Assembly: GCA_004555055.1 (NCBI GenBank)
Contig: SFJN01000016.1
Span: forward strand, 1-46,638
DNA from: Bacteroidales bacterium
Lineage (GTDB): Bacteria > Bacteroidota > Bacteroidia > Bacteroidales > Bacteroidaceae
Direction: 5' to 3'
DNA length: 46,638 nucleotides
Part shown: piece by piece, positions 1 to 8,302 of the stretch
Position numbering within the stretch: position 1 is the stretch's first letter
Layout: every line of letters starts with the position of its first letter
Made by a program: the position numbers and the translations under genes
The notes under the pieces: model-generated
What the model was told of the DNA's origin: nothing
What the model saw: the letters and a program-made list of their open reading frames with translations, nothing else
Databases searched by the model: none

Positions 1-403
1 TATTCGAAAAAAGAATATCACTTTGGGATTTGAATAGAGCAATTACAAGCAAAATGTCAGGCATTTACGCAAAAAAGACAATATTTGTTGGGCTTTGTAC
101 CCAAAAAGTTTTAATTTTGCCAAAAGTAGCGTAATGTATTGTCGACAAGTCAATATCCCCCAAGAAACATAACAGGAGCAGAAAAACAGTTGTGACGTGC
201 TTCACAGGCTGTAGACAAAGGGAATTTATATATTGAAAGTCTTCCCGTTTCCCCGTTTTTCCGGGCATATGGAAGACGTGTGAACGGACCGCTTCAGGCT
301 TCCGTCTTGAATGCATGCATAGCTGTGTGCAAAGGAATGCATGAGCTATTAGAAGCAGTATAAATATACAGCATAAGCATAAAATCAGCAAAACAGGTAT
401 AAT
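1..403. other. Non-coding region upstream of the susC-like gene
   Basis: No convincing gene is seen here; the minus-strand frame across 65-391 lacks any recognisable domain. A perfect Bacteroidetes -7-like element (TAATTTTG, 112-119) is present, but the nearest TTTG boxes (84-87 and 94-97) lie 24 and 14 bp upstream rather than the usual 19-21, so the promoter is uncertain. If it is used, the leader would be close to 280 nt. The arms at 239-245 and 271-277 are perfectly complementary over 7 bp and could form a leader hairpin. The 9-mer GAATGCATG occurs twice (about 309 and 336). The window begins inside this region, so the upstream gene is unknown. Confidence 0.4.
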
Positions 404-3400
404 ATGTCAAAAAAAATGACGCTTCTGCTGGCTGGAATGGCGTTGTCCGCCGGAACAGCCTTTGCCCAGAAGCAGGTCACAGGTACCGTCGTCGATACAG
501 ACGGCGAACCCGTCATCGGTGCGAATGTCATCGTTGAAGGAACGGGTATCGGTGTGACGACAGACAACAATGGCCGCTTCGTGATTAAAAACGTTCCTGC
601 CAAGGCCAAGCGACTCGTCGTCACATACATTGGTATGGAAAAGAAGACCGTCAGCGTTTCCTCGAACGTCAAGATTGTGATGTCCATGGCCGAGAACACT
701 TTCGGCGAAGTTGTCGTGACGGGTATGCAGAAGACTGACCGCCGTCTCTTTACCGGTGCTACCTCAAAGGTGGATGCTGAAAAGGTGAAGCTCGACGGTG
801 TGCCTGACATCAGCCGTGCACTCGAAGGACGTGTGGCTGGTGTGAGCCTCCAGAATGTGTCTTCTACCTTCGGTACCGCCCCCAAGATCCGCGTTCGTGG
901 AGCCACCTCCATCTATGGTAGCTCAAGCCCGCTTTGGGTGGTCGACGGTGTCATCATGGAAGATGCCGTAAGCGTAAGTGCCGATGACCTCTCCTCAGGA
1001 GACGCCGAAACCCTTATCTCGAATGCCATCGCAGGTCTGAACCCTGACGACATCGAGAGTTTCCAGGTCCTCAAGGACGGTAGCGCCACCTCCATCTACG
1101 GTGCCCGTGCCATGGCCGGTGTGATTGTCATCACCACCAAGAAGGGACGTTCCGGACACAGTTCCATCAACTATACCGGTGAATTTACCTACCGTCGCAA
1201 GCCGAACTACAACGAGTACAATATCTGTAACTCGCAGGAGCAGATGGGTATCTACCGTGAGATGGAGAAGAAGGGATGGCTTGAACTGGCATCGCTTGCC
1301 AACAGTTCCACCTCCGGTCTCTACGGACAGATGTATACCCTCATCGACCAGTACAACAAGACCAACGGACAGTTCGGACTTCCCTACACTGAGTCCGCCA
1401 TGAATGCCTACCTCCAGCAGGCTGAGTTCCGCAACACCGACTGGTTCGACCTCCTCTTTAATAATAATATTATGCACAACCACTCCGTAAGCATCGCTAC
1501 GGGTGGTGACAAGGCCAGCCTCTATGCTTCGCTCTCCGCAATGGCCGATCCCGGATGGACCAAGGATAGCCAGGTGAACCGTTATACCGCAAACATGAAC
1601 GCCACCTTCAAGATTTCGAAGTGGGTGTCTCTGACCATGCGTACCAATGCCAGCTACCGTAAGCAGAAGGCACCCGGTACGCTCAACAAGAGTGTGGATG
1701 TGGTGAGCGGTGAGGTGAGCCGTGACTTCGATATCAACCCCTTCAGCTACGCGCTCAACACTTCGCGTACGCTCGACCCCAACGCTACTTATACGCGCAA
1801 CTATGCGCCCTTCAATATCTTCAAGGAACTTGACAACAACTACATCGACATCGATGTGATGGACATCAAGTTCCAAGGTGAAATTTCGTGGAAGCCTGTC
1901 AATGGTCTTGAAGTGACTGCACTCGGTAGCTACCGTACAAACCGTAGCAACCGTGAGCACGACATCCTGAACAATTCGAACCAGGCAGAGGCCTACCGTG
2001 CTGGTGTGGATAACCCCAACATCATGTACAGCAACCCCTACCTGTACCAGGATCCTGACAAACCCAACTCGCTCCCCATCTCCGTCATGCCTACCGGCGG
2101 TATCTATGTGCTGAACCGCAACGCTGTGACTCAGCTCGACTTCCGTGGTACCATCCAGTACAACAATGCATGGAACAATACCCATATCTTCAACATCATG
2201 GGAGGTATGGAGGCTAACCGTGCCGACTACGATGCCAGCGAACAGGGTGTTTACGGTGTGGACTTCTACAACAGCCGTCTCCAGACCATCACTCCCGAAT
2301 TCTACAAGCAGTTGAAGGAAGAAGGTACTTCCATCAACTCCTTCGGAAAGAGTTGGAACCGCCGTATGGCATTCTTTGCCAATGCCGTATACTCCTACAA
2401 GGGACGCTATACTATCAACCTTACCGGACGTTATGACGGCTCCAACCAGCTCGGACGCTCCAGCAACAGCCGCTGGCTGCCTACATGGAACGTTTCCGGT
2501 TCGTGGAATGCCCACGAAGAGGAGTGGTTCCGCAACTGGGCCATGTCTACCAACAACGCCTTCAGCCACGGTACCATCCGTCTCAGCTATTCGCTCGTAG
2601 GTGAGCAGAGTGCTGCTTCGAACGCCCTCGCTGTGTTCCGCGCAGGAAACGAATGGCGTCCGCAGGGCTCGCAGCAGGAGTCGGCCATCTACCTTACCCA
2701 GCTTGCCAACAGCGAGCTTACCTACGAAAAGAAGAACGAATTCAACATCGGTGTTGACCTCGGTTTCGTGGACAACCGCATCAACTTCGTTGCCGACGTT
2801 TACTGGCGCGAGAATTTCGACCTGATGGGTTATCTGAACACCCAGGGTGCGGGCGGTGAAATCCGTAAGTTCGCCAATGTGGCCTCGATGAAGTCAAAGG
2901 GTTTCGAAGCTACCCTCTCTACCCATAACATCAAGAGCGAAGACTGGAACTGGAACACCGACTTCACCGTTGCCTACTGCAAGACCGAAATCACCGACCT
3001 CCTCTCTCAGAGCCGTGTCATCGACCTTGTTTCCACCAGCGGTTTTGCTCGCGTAGGTTATCCTCACCGTGCACTCTTCTCCATTCCTTTCGTCGGACTG
3101 AACGATGAGGGTATTCCCCAGGTAATCAATGAGAAGGGCGAAGTGACCACCAGCGATATCAACTTCCAGGAGTTCGAGAACCTCGACTTCCTGAAGTATG
3201 AAGGTCCCACCGACCCCACTTTCACCGGTGGTTTCAACAATGCTGTAAGCTGGCGTAACTGGCACCTTAACGTCTTCATCACCTACTCCTTCGGCAACAA
3301 GCTCCGTCTTGACCCTGCATTCTCTTCGGCATACTCCGATATGAGCGCCATGACGAAGGACTTCAAGAACCGTTGGGTACTCCCTGGCGATGAGAACATT

Positions 3401-3730
3401 ACGGACATCCCCGCCATTGCCAGCCGCCGTCAGTATTACAACAATCCCTCGCTTTCCTACGCTTACAACGCTTACAACTATTCTACTGCCCGCGTGGCCA
3501 ACGGTGGCTTTATCCGTCTGAAGGATATTTCGCTGACCTATGAACTGCCGAAGAAGGTCCTTGGAAAGATCGGACTCAGCACAGCATCGCTCAAGGTCGA
3601 TGCCAGCAACATCTGTCTGCTCTATTCCGACAAGAAGCTTAACGGACAGGACCCTGAATTCATCAACTCGGGTGGTGTGGCAACTCCGCTCTCCAAGCAG
3701 TTCACCTTTACCCTCCGTCTCGGTATCTAA
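404..3730 (+). CDS. SusC/RagA family TonB-dependent outer-membrane transporter
   Basis: This is a TonB-dependent beta-barrel transporter that imports a bound ligand across the outer membrane together with its SusD partner. Visible features are a signal peptide (residues 1-21), an N-terminal carboxypeptidase-regulatory-like beta-sandwich (about 24-95), a TonB-box-like stretch GEVVVTG (101-107), a plug domain, and the SusC signature DIESFQVLKDGSATSIYG (216-233) followed by VIVITTKKG. The rest is barrel-like, ending in FTLRLGI with a near-terminal aromatic pattern. The length of 1108 residues is normal for the family. The gene leads a locus with SusD, an HExxH lipoprotein, DUF4302 and a secreted protein, without any glycosidase. 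The substrate is unknown; the neighbours argue for a peptide or protein-derived ligand. The ATG at 404 is chosen because it begins the signal peptide. Confidence 0.97.
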   Translation: MSKKMTLLLAGMALSAGTAFAQKQVTGTVVDTDGEPVIGANVIVEGTGIGVTTDNNGRFVIKNVPAKAKRLVVTYIGMEKKTVSVSSNVKIVMSMAENTFGEVVVTGMQKTDRRLFTGATSKVDAEKVKLDGVPDISRALEGRVAGVSLQNVSSTFGTAPKIRVRGATSIYGSSSPLWVVDGVIMEDAVSVSADDLSSGDAETLISNAIAGLNPDDIESFQVLKDGSATSIYGARAMAGVIVITTKKGRSGHSSINYTGEFTYRRKPNYNEYNICNSQEQMGIYREMEKKGWLELASLANSSTSGLYGQMYTLIDQYNKTNGQFGLPYTESAMNAYLQQAEFRNTDWFDLLFNNNIMHNHSVSIATGGDKASLYASLSAMADPGWTKDSQVNRYTANMNATFKISKWVSLTMRTNASYRKQKAPGTLNKSVDVVSGEVSRDFDINPFSYALNTSRTLDPNATYTRNYAPFNIFKELDNNYIDIDVMDIKFQGEISWKPVNGLEVTALGSYRTNRSNREHDILNNSNQAEAYRAGVDNPNIMYSNPYLYQDPDKPNSLPISVMPTGGIYVLNRNAVTQLDFRGTIQYNNAWNNTHIFNIMGGMEANRADYDASEQGVYGVDFYNSRLQTITPEFYKQLKEEGTSINSFGKSWNRRMAFFANAVYSYKGRYTINLTGRYDGSNQLGRSSNSRWLPTWNVSGSWNAHEEEWFRNWAMSTNNAFSHGTIRLSYSLVGEQSAASNALAVFRAGNEWRPQGSQQESAIYLTQLANSELTYEKKNEFNIGVDLGFVDNRINFVADVYWRENFDLMGYLNTQGAGGEIRKFANVASMKSKGFEATLSTHNIKSEDWNWNTDFTVAYCKTEITDLLSQSRVIDLVSTSGFARVGYPHRALFSIPFVGLNDEGIPQVINEKGEVTTSDINFQEFENLDFLKYEGPTDPTFTGGFNNAVSWRNWHLNVFITYSFGNKLRLDPAFSSAYSDMSAMTKDFKNRWVLPGDENITDIPAIASRRQYYNNPSLSYAYNAYNYSTARVANGGFIRLKDISLTYELPKKVLGKIGLSTASLKVDASNICLLYSDKKLNGQDPEFINSGGVATPLSKQFTFTLRLGI

Positions 3731-3920
3731 TCAGGTTATTATGGCCCTACGTCATTGCCTTACACTGCTTCAGTTGGGCTTCCGGCATGCCAATGTGCAA
3801 TGTTTTTAGTGTCCTCTCCTTATATATATAATAGAGTGATATCATGGAATGCCACCGTTTGACAAAAGCATTCGTAAAGCAAACGACTAAAGCCAAAACA
3901 AAAAAAGTCTTTATCTGAAC
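3731..3920 (+). other. susC-susD intergenic spacer
   Basis: This 190-bp spacer is longer than is usual between paired susC and susD genes. It contains an AT-rich run (about 3820-3833). I found neither a convincing hairpin terminator nor a TTTG/TAnnTTTG promoter. Read-through from the transporter gene is the simplest assumption. Confidence 0.3.
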
Positions 3921-5654
3921 ATGAAATATATCAAAACCCTGTTCATGGGCCTTTTGGCCATCGCAGCAAGCTCGTGCTCCGATTTTCTTGACCATACGCC
4001 CGATGAGCGTACGGAAATCAATACCGAGGACAAGGTTGTAGGTCTCCTTATTTCCTCCTATCCCGGAGCAGCTCCCTGCTGGCTCGGTGAGATTTCGAGC
4101 GACAACCTTATCGACAACATGTCGCCGCACTTGCCGTCGAATCCCAACGACAAGCCCATCATGTCGCACTATGCCTACAGTCATTACGACCGTTACGACA
4201 ACGAACTCTTCAAGTTCGAACCTGCCAAGTCGGCAACGTACAACAGCTATGACTCTCCGGGATATGTATGGCTCTGCTACTACAACTCCATCGCCAGTGT
4301 CAACCATGCCATCAAGGCTATGGAGACCATGGAGGGCGAAGGTGCAGACCCTGCAAAATTCTCCGAAAAGCTCCGTGCAGCTTGGGCTGAGGCACATCTC
4401 CTCCGTGCCTATTCGCACTTCATGCTCGTCAACCTCTTCTCCCAGGCCTATCGTGGCGAGGAGAGCAAGAACGATGTCGGTGTGCCTTACGTGACCGAGG
4501 TGGAAGACGTGGTTCAAAAGGACTACGACCGTTCCAATGTGGCTGAAGTCTACAAGAAAATCGGTGAAGACCTTGAAATCGGTCTGAAGTATATGAGCGA
4601 TGTCAATTTCAAGACCGCTCCCAAGTATCACTTCAATACCAATGCCGCTCACGCTTTTGCAGCCCGTTATTACCTCTTCAGCCATCAGTATGAGAAGGTC
4701 ATCGAGCATGCCGATGCTGTGCTCAGCACCGATTCTGCACAGATGCAGCGCATGATGATGGATTATTCCGTCTTCGGCGACTGCTCTACCGGCGACGACT
4801 ACAGCAACGCCTGGCAGAATCCTGACCTCAACAACAACCTGATGCTCATCACCACCGGTTCGCTCCTCCAGCGCCGTATCTGGGGCTACCGTTACTCTGT
4901 GGCCAGCACCGCTGCCCGTGAGGCTATGATGATCCACAGCGGTCCCCTGTGGTCGGGTTATATCTGTCCTCCCACACTGCTCGTCAGCGGTCAGCTCTTC
5001 AGCAGCTCCTCCGGTGACTACGGTTTCATCAACTCCAAGATTTTCGAGCAGTTCGAGTACGCCGACAAGATTGCCGGTATCGGTTATCCCCACACCATCT
5101 ATCGTGCCTTCACCAGCATGAACCTCCTTCTTGAACGTGCCGAGGCCGAAATCATGCTCCAGCGTTATGAAGAGGCCAAGCGCGACCTCAAGTTCTACTG
5201 GAACTCTGCCATCAACAGCTTCAGCGAAGAGGATTACAAGCAGTTTGTCGACGGACGCTACATCAAGCTGATGACCGATGACGTCTTTGAAGGCTATTAC
5301 ACCCGTGCCGAGAACATCAACTGCTTCGACAGTTGGGACTTTGCCCAGGAAATGGGTGTACAGGTCCCTGCCGATGCCGCTCCTCTTATGAACTGTCTGA
5401 ACGACTTCCGTCGTTTCGAGAACTGTTTCGAGGGTCTGCGTTTCTTCGATATCAAGCGTTGGGGACTTCCCCTCAAGCATACTGTAGGACTCAACAGCGA
5501 AGAGTTCATTGTTGGCGTGCATGCTCCCGAACGTGCTATCGAAGTGCCTTGGGAGGCACTGTCTGCAGGTCTTGAGTCTTCGCGTGTCACCGTGCCGGCA
5601 CAGAAGAAGCAGGTAAGCCTCAATTATGATTCATTTAGAGTTAAAAGCGAGTAA
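3921..5654 (+). CDS. RagB/SusD family nutrient-uptake lipoprotein
   Basis: This is a cell-surface lipoprotein forming the ligand-binding lid of the upstream SusC-like transporter. A lipoprotein signal peptide ends in ASSC with the acylated Cys at residue 19, followed by SDFLDHTPDE, a very typical SusD N-terminus. Helical TPR-like segments follow (around RAAWAEAHLLRAYSHFMLVN and AAHAFAARYYLFSHQYEKV). The C-terminal half contains the family-typical NDFRRFENCFEGLRFFDIKRWG segment. The length of 577 residues is normal. The next gene begins only 6 bp after the stop, indicating co-transcription. No recognisable glycan-binding signature was identified, so ligand identity is not predictable from the sequence alone. 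Confidence 0.95.
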   Translation: MKYIKTLFMGLLAIAASSCSDFLDHTPDERTEINTEDKVVGLLISSYPGAAPCWLGEISSDNLIDNMSPHLPSNPNDKPIMSHYAYSHYDRYDNELFKFEPAKSATYNSYDSPGYVWLCYYNSIASVNHAIKAMETMEGEGADPAKFSEKLRAAWAEAHLLRAYSHFMLVNLFSQAYRGEESKNDVGVPYVTEVEDVVQKDYDRSNVAEVYKKIGEDLEIGLKYMSDVNFKTAPKYHFNTNAAHAFAARYYLFSHQYEKVIEHADAVLSTDSAQMQRMMMDYSVFGDCSTGDDYSNAWQNPDLNNNLMLITTGSLLQRRIWGYRYSVASTAAREAMMIHSGPLWSGYICPPTLLVSGQLFSSSSGDYGFINSKIFEQFEYADKIAGIGYPHTIYRAFTSMNLLLERAEAEIMLQRYEEAKRDLKFYWNSAINSFSEEDYKQFVDGRYIKLMTDDVFEGYYTRAENINCFDSWDFAQEMGVQVPADAAPLMNCLNDFRRFENCFEGLRFFDIKRWGLPLKHTVGLNSEEFIVGVHAPERAIEVPWEALSAGLESSRVTVPAQKKQVSLNYDSFRVKSE

Positions 5655-5660
5655 AAAACG

Positions 5661-6881
5661 ATGAAAAATATCTTCAAACTCTGGCTCGCCGCCGTGGCTG
5701 TTGCTGTCGGCGCAGGTGTGACATCGTGCTCCGACGATGATTTCACCGCATCCATCTTCGATACCAATCCTGCGATTGACTATCTCGACAAGTCATCATA
5801 TACCTTCCCCCTCGACACCTTCTGCAAGAAGGAGTTCCTCGAACCCTACAACCTCAAGTTCATCTACCGTTTCGAGGACAAGGGGTCGGATATGAACAAG
5901 AACCTTACTCCGCCCGACTACGACAAGAGTGTCGACCTCGCTGTACTCACCAAGTACCTTTGGTATGATATCTACAAGACTCTTGCCGGAGAGGAGTTCC
6001 TCAAGGCCTATAGTCCCCGCATCATTCACGTTTGTGGTTCCAAGAACTACAACCCCTCTCAGGGTACTGAGACGCTCGGTGATGCCAGCAACGGTATCAA
6101 GATTAACCTTTACAACGTAAACAATCTTGATCCTACGAATGTGGACGACATGAATCATTACTTCTTCAAGACAATGCATCATGAGTTCACGCACATCCTC
6201 GACCAGACCTACCTCCACCCCACATCTTTCAACACCATCTCCAACAGCCAGTACGATGCTTCGGGATGGAGCGACTCCCCCGACTCTCTGAAGGCCGGAC
6301 TCGGATTTACCAGTTCCTATGCCTCCAGCGCAAAGGATGAGGACTGGGCAGAGACGATGTCGAACTATGTGACCATGGACACCCTCAAGTGGACACAGCT
6401 CCTGAATTCCGCTTCCTACGAATGGGAGGAAATCGACTGTGATAGCTATTCGGACTACACCAAGCTTCTCCGTCCGGGATGCAACAAGGACACCATCGGC
6501 TACTTCAAGGAGAACGACAACGGTCAGCACAAGATTTACCGCCGCAAGTGCGCTCGCAATGCCGACGGCACCGTGGCTCTTAATGAAGAGGGTCAGGTGG
6601 TATGGCTCCACGATACCGGTGTGGACGGACGTGCCACTATCCTCCGCAAGGTGGAGATTGTCCGCGAATACCTGATGAAGTACTACGGAATCTCCCTTGA
6701 CGAACTCCGTAAGGAGGTGCAGCGCCGCACCTACGTGACGGACGAGAAGGGCAATTTCAAGACCGACGTTTACGGAAACCTTGTCAACAAGCTCATGACG
6801 GAACAGGATGGCCAGACCCTTATGGACCGCCTCCGTCAGGAAGTCTATAAGTTCAAGGAACTCCAGCCTTCAGTAAAATAA
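5661..6881 (+). CDS. Substrate import-associated HExxH zinc metallohydrolase lipoprotein
   Basis: This is a putative surface zinc metallopeptidase encoded with a SusC/SusD pair. The signal peptide ends at Cys23 (VTSC) and is followed by SDDDF; an acidic stretch just after the Cys resembles the lipoprotein surface-export signal of Bacteroidetes. The zinc-binding motif HEFTH lies at 174-178, and Glu231 in DEDWAETMSNYV is a plausible third metal ligand. This matches the known family of HExxH lipoproteins found beside SusC/SusD (named in TIGRFAMs as substrate import-associated zinc metallohydrolase lipoprotein). It probably trims or releases ligand for the transporter, but the actual substrate has not been shown. 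The gene starts 6 bp after susD and is followed 23 bp later by the DUF4302 gene. Confidence 0.88.
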   Translation: MKNIFKLWLAAVAVAVGAGVTSCSDDDFTASIFDTNPAIDYLDKSSYTFPLDTFCKKEFLEPYNLKFIYRFEDKGSDMNKNLTPPDYDKSVDLAVLTKYLWYDIYKTLAGEEFLKAYSPRIIHVCGSKNYNPSQGTETLGDASNGIKINLYNVNNLDPTNVDDMNHYFFKTMHHEFTHILDQTYLHPTSFNTISNSQYDASGWSDSPDSLKAGLGFTSSYASSAKDEDWAETMSNYVTMDTLKWTQLLNSASYEWEEIDCDSYSDYTKLLRPGCNKDTIGYFKENDNGQHKIYRRKCARNADGTVALNEEGQVVWLHDTGVDGRATILRKVEIVREYLMKYYGISLDELRKEVQRRTYVTDEKGNFKTDVYGNLVNKLMTEQDGQTLMDRLRQEVYKFKELQPSVK

Positions 6882-6904
6882 CCACGCCTACAGAATAAAG
6901 AATC

Positions 6905-8287
6905 ATGAAGAAAAATATTTTCCTATTATCTCTCATTGGTGTAGGCATGCTTTTCTCTGCCTGCTCCAACGAGCAGGACATGCTCTTCGACGAGAGTGCT
7001 GCAGAACGCCTTAACGGTGCCAGCGAGCTCTACTCCCAGCGCCTGATGGCACACGAGAACGGATGGGCCGTCCAGCTTTACCCTACCCTTGAAGACGAGG
7101 CTCCCTTCGGAAGCGGTTACCTGCTCCTCATGAAGTTCGGTAACGACCGTTCCGTGACGGCTTCGATGAAGAACTCCCTCACCTTCGGAAACTATAAGGA
7201 GTCCACTTCGGCATGGCAGGTTATCACCGACAACGGTCCGGTGCTTTCCTTCAATACCTACAACGAAGTCCTCCACGCTTTCTCCTATCCTGAGGATGTG
7301 CCTACTACCGAAGACAACGAAACCGGTACGGGCATCGGAGGCGACTATGAGTTCGTCATCGTTGATGCTCCCGAAGACGGAAGCTATATGATGCTCAAGG
7401 GCAAGAAGCGCGGTACCTACAATCTGCTTACTCCCATTGAGGACGAAATCAACTACGAGGAATATCTCGACGATGTCAACGGTTTCCAGGCCAAGATGTT
7501 CTCTGAGTCTGCGCCTAACTTTGCCGTTATGCACTACGGCGACAGCGTATGCAAGTTCGTCGATGCCGGTGACGGCCTCCCCACCATCTATCCCTATGAT
7601 GGCGACGTGGTGACCGAATCGAGCTTCAACCCCTTCCTTATCACCAAGCGTGGTGGCGACTATTATCTGCGTTTCCGCGACGCCCTTACCTTCGGTGATG
7701 TCACCGTGCAGGACTATCGCTACGATGTCGCTGCCGACCGCTTCATCAGTGTCGACAATGCCGATTTCTACCTCTGCGGTGACGACCCCTATCGTCTGCT
7801 TGCCGACTCCCTCGGCTCCCACAACTTCAGTGTCAAGCGTTCCAAGTATGTGGCCGACAAGGAGTACGCCTACTTCGGCAAGGCTGCGCAGGAGGCTTTC
7901 GAGAGTGTCTACAGCACCTATCGTAAGCTGAACAGCAAATACGGTCCTACGGAGTACAAGTTCCGTCTGATGGCTTCTGAAGATGCGTCGAAGAAGCTGA
8001 AAATATCCGTGAACTACAAGCCCAGCGATGCCAACACCAAGTTGAGTTATTACTACGACTACAAGATGGAAAACGGCAAACTTACGCTCAAGTACATCGG
8101 CGTGGCAACGGACGAGTCCGACAAGATCCGCAAGCAGAGCGAGTCGCACTACGAAAGAGTGAAGGACGCCCTTGAGGTCTTCAATGGCGACTTTGAACTC
8201 TCCTCAGTTACCACAGCGTTCGACCTTTCGGACATTCTGGTCAAGAAGGTCGGTAACGGTGAATTCAACTTTATACTCAGTTATTAA
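6905..8287 (+). CDS. DUF4302 domain-containing lipoprotein
   Basis: A lipoprotein signal peptide ends at FSAC (Cys20), followed by SNEQDMLFDESAAERLN. The remainder resembles DUF4302 proteins, which recur beside SusC/SusD/HExxH-lipoprotein loci in Bacteroidetes: a beta-rich mature region with a conserved early segment (ENGWAVQLYPTLED, then GSGYLLLMKFG) and no catalytic motif that I can recognise. It is probably anchored on the outer membrane and may be an accessory binding protein of the import complex; that role is inferred from context only. The 23-bp and 15-bp gaps to its neighbours support a single transcript. Confidence 0.8.
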   Translation: MKKNIFLLSLIGVGMLFSACSNEQDMLFDESAAERLNGASELYSQRLMAHENGWAVQLYPTLEDEAPFGSGYLLLMKFGNDRSVTASMKNSLTFGNYKESTSAWQVITDNGPVLSFNTYNEVLHAFSYPEDVPTTEDNETGTGIGGDYEFVIVDAPEDGSYMMLKGKKRGTYNLLTPIEDEINYEEYLDDVNGFQAKMFSESAPNFAVMHYGDSVCKFVDAGDGLPTIYPYDGDVVTESSFNPFLITKRGGDYYLRFRDALTFGDVTVQDYRYDVAADRFISVDNADFYLCGDDPYRLLADSLGSHNFSVKRSKYVADKEYAYFGKAAQEAFESVYSTYRKLNSKYGPTEYKFRLMASEDASKKLKISVNYKPSDANTKLSYYYDYKMENGKLTLKYIGVATDESDKIRKQSESHYERVKDALEVFNGDFELSSVTTAFDLSDILVKKVGNGEFNFILSY

Positions 8288-8302
8288 TAAAATACAGTTA
8301 TT

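Noticed and set aside
3747..5522. 591-codon open frame on the minus strand opposite susD
   Set aside because: It has no recognisable domain, lies entirely opposite a conserved gene and reflects codon bias. The same applies to the long antisense frames at 995-2569, 8204-9874, 13545-15062, 17587-19107 and 31741-33105.
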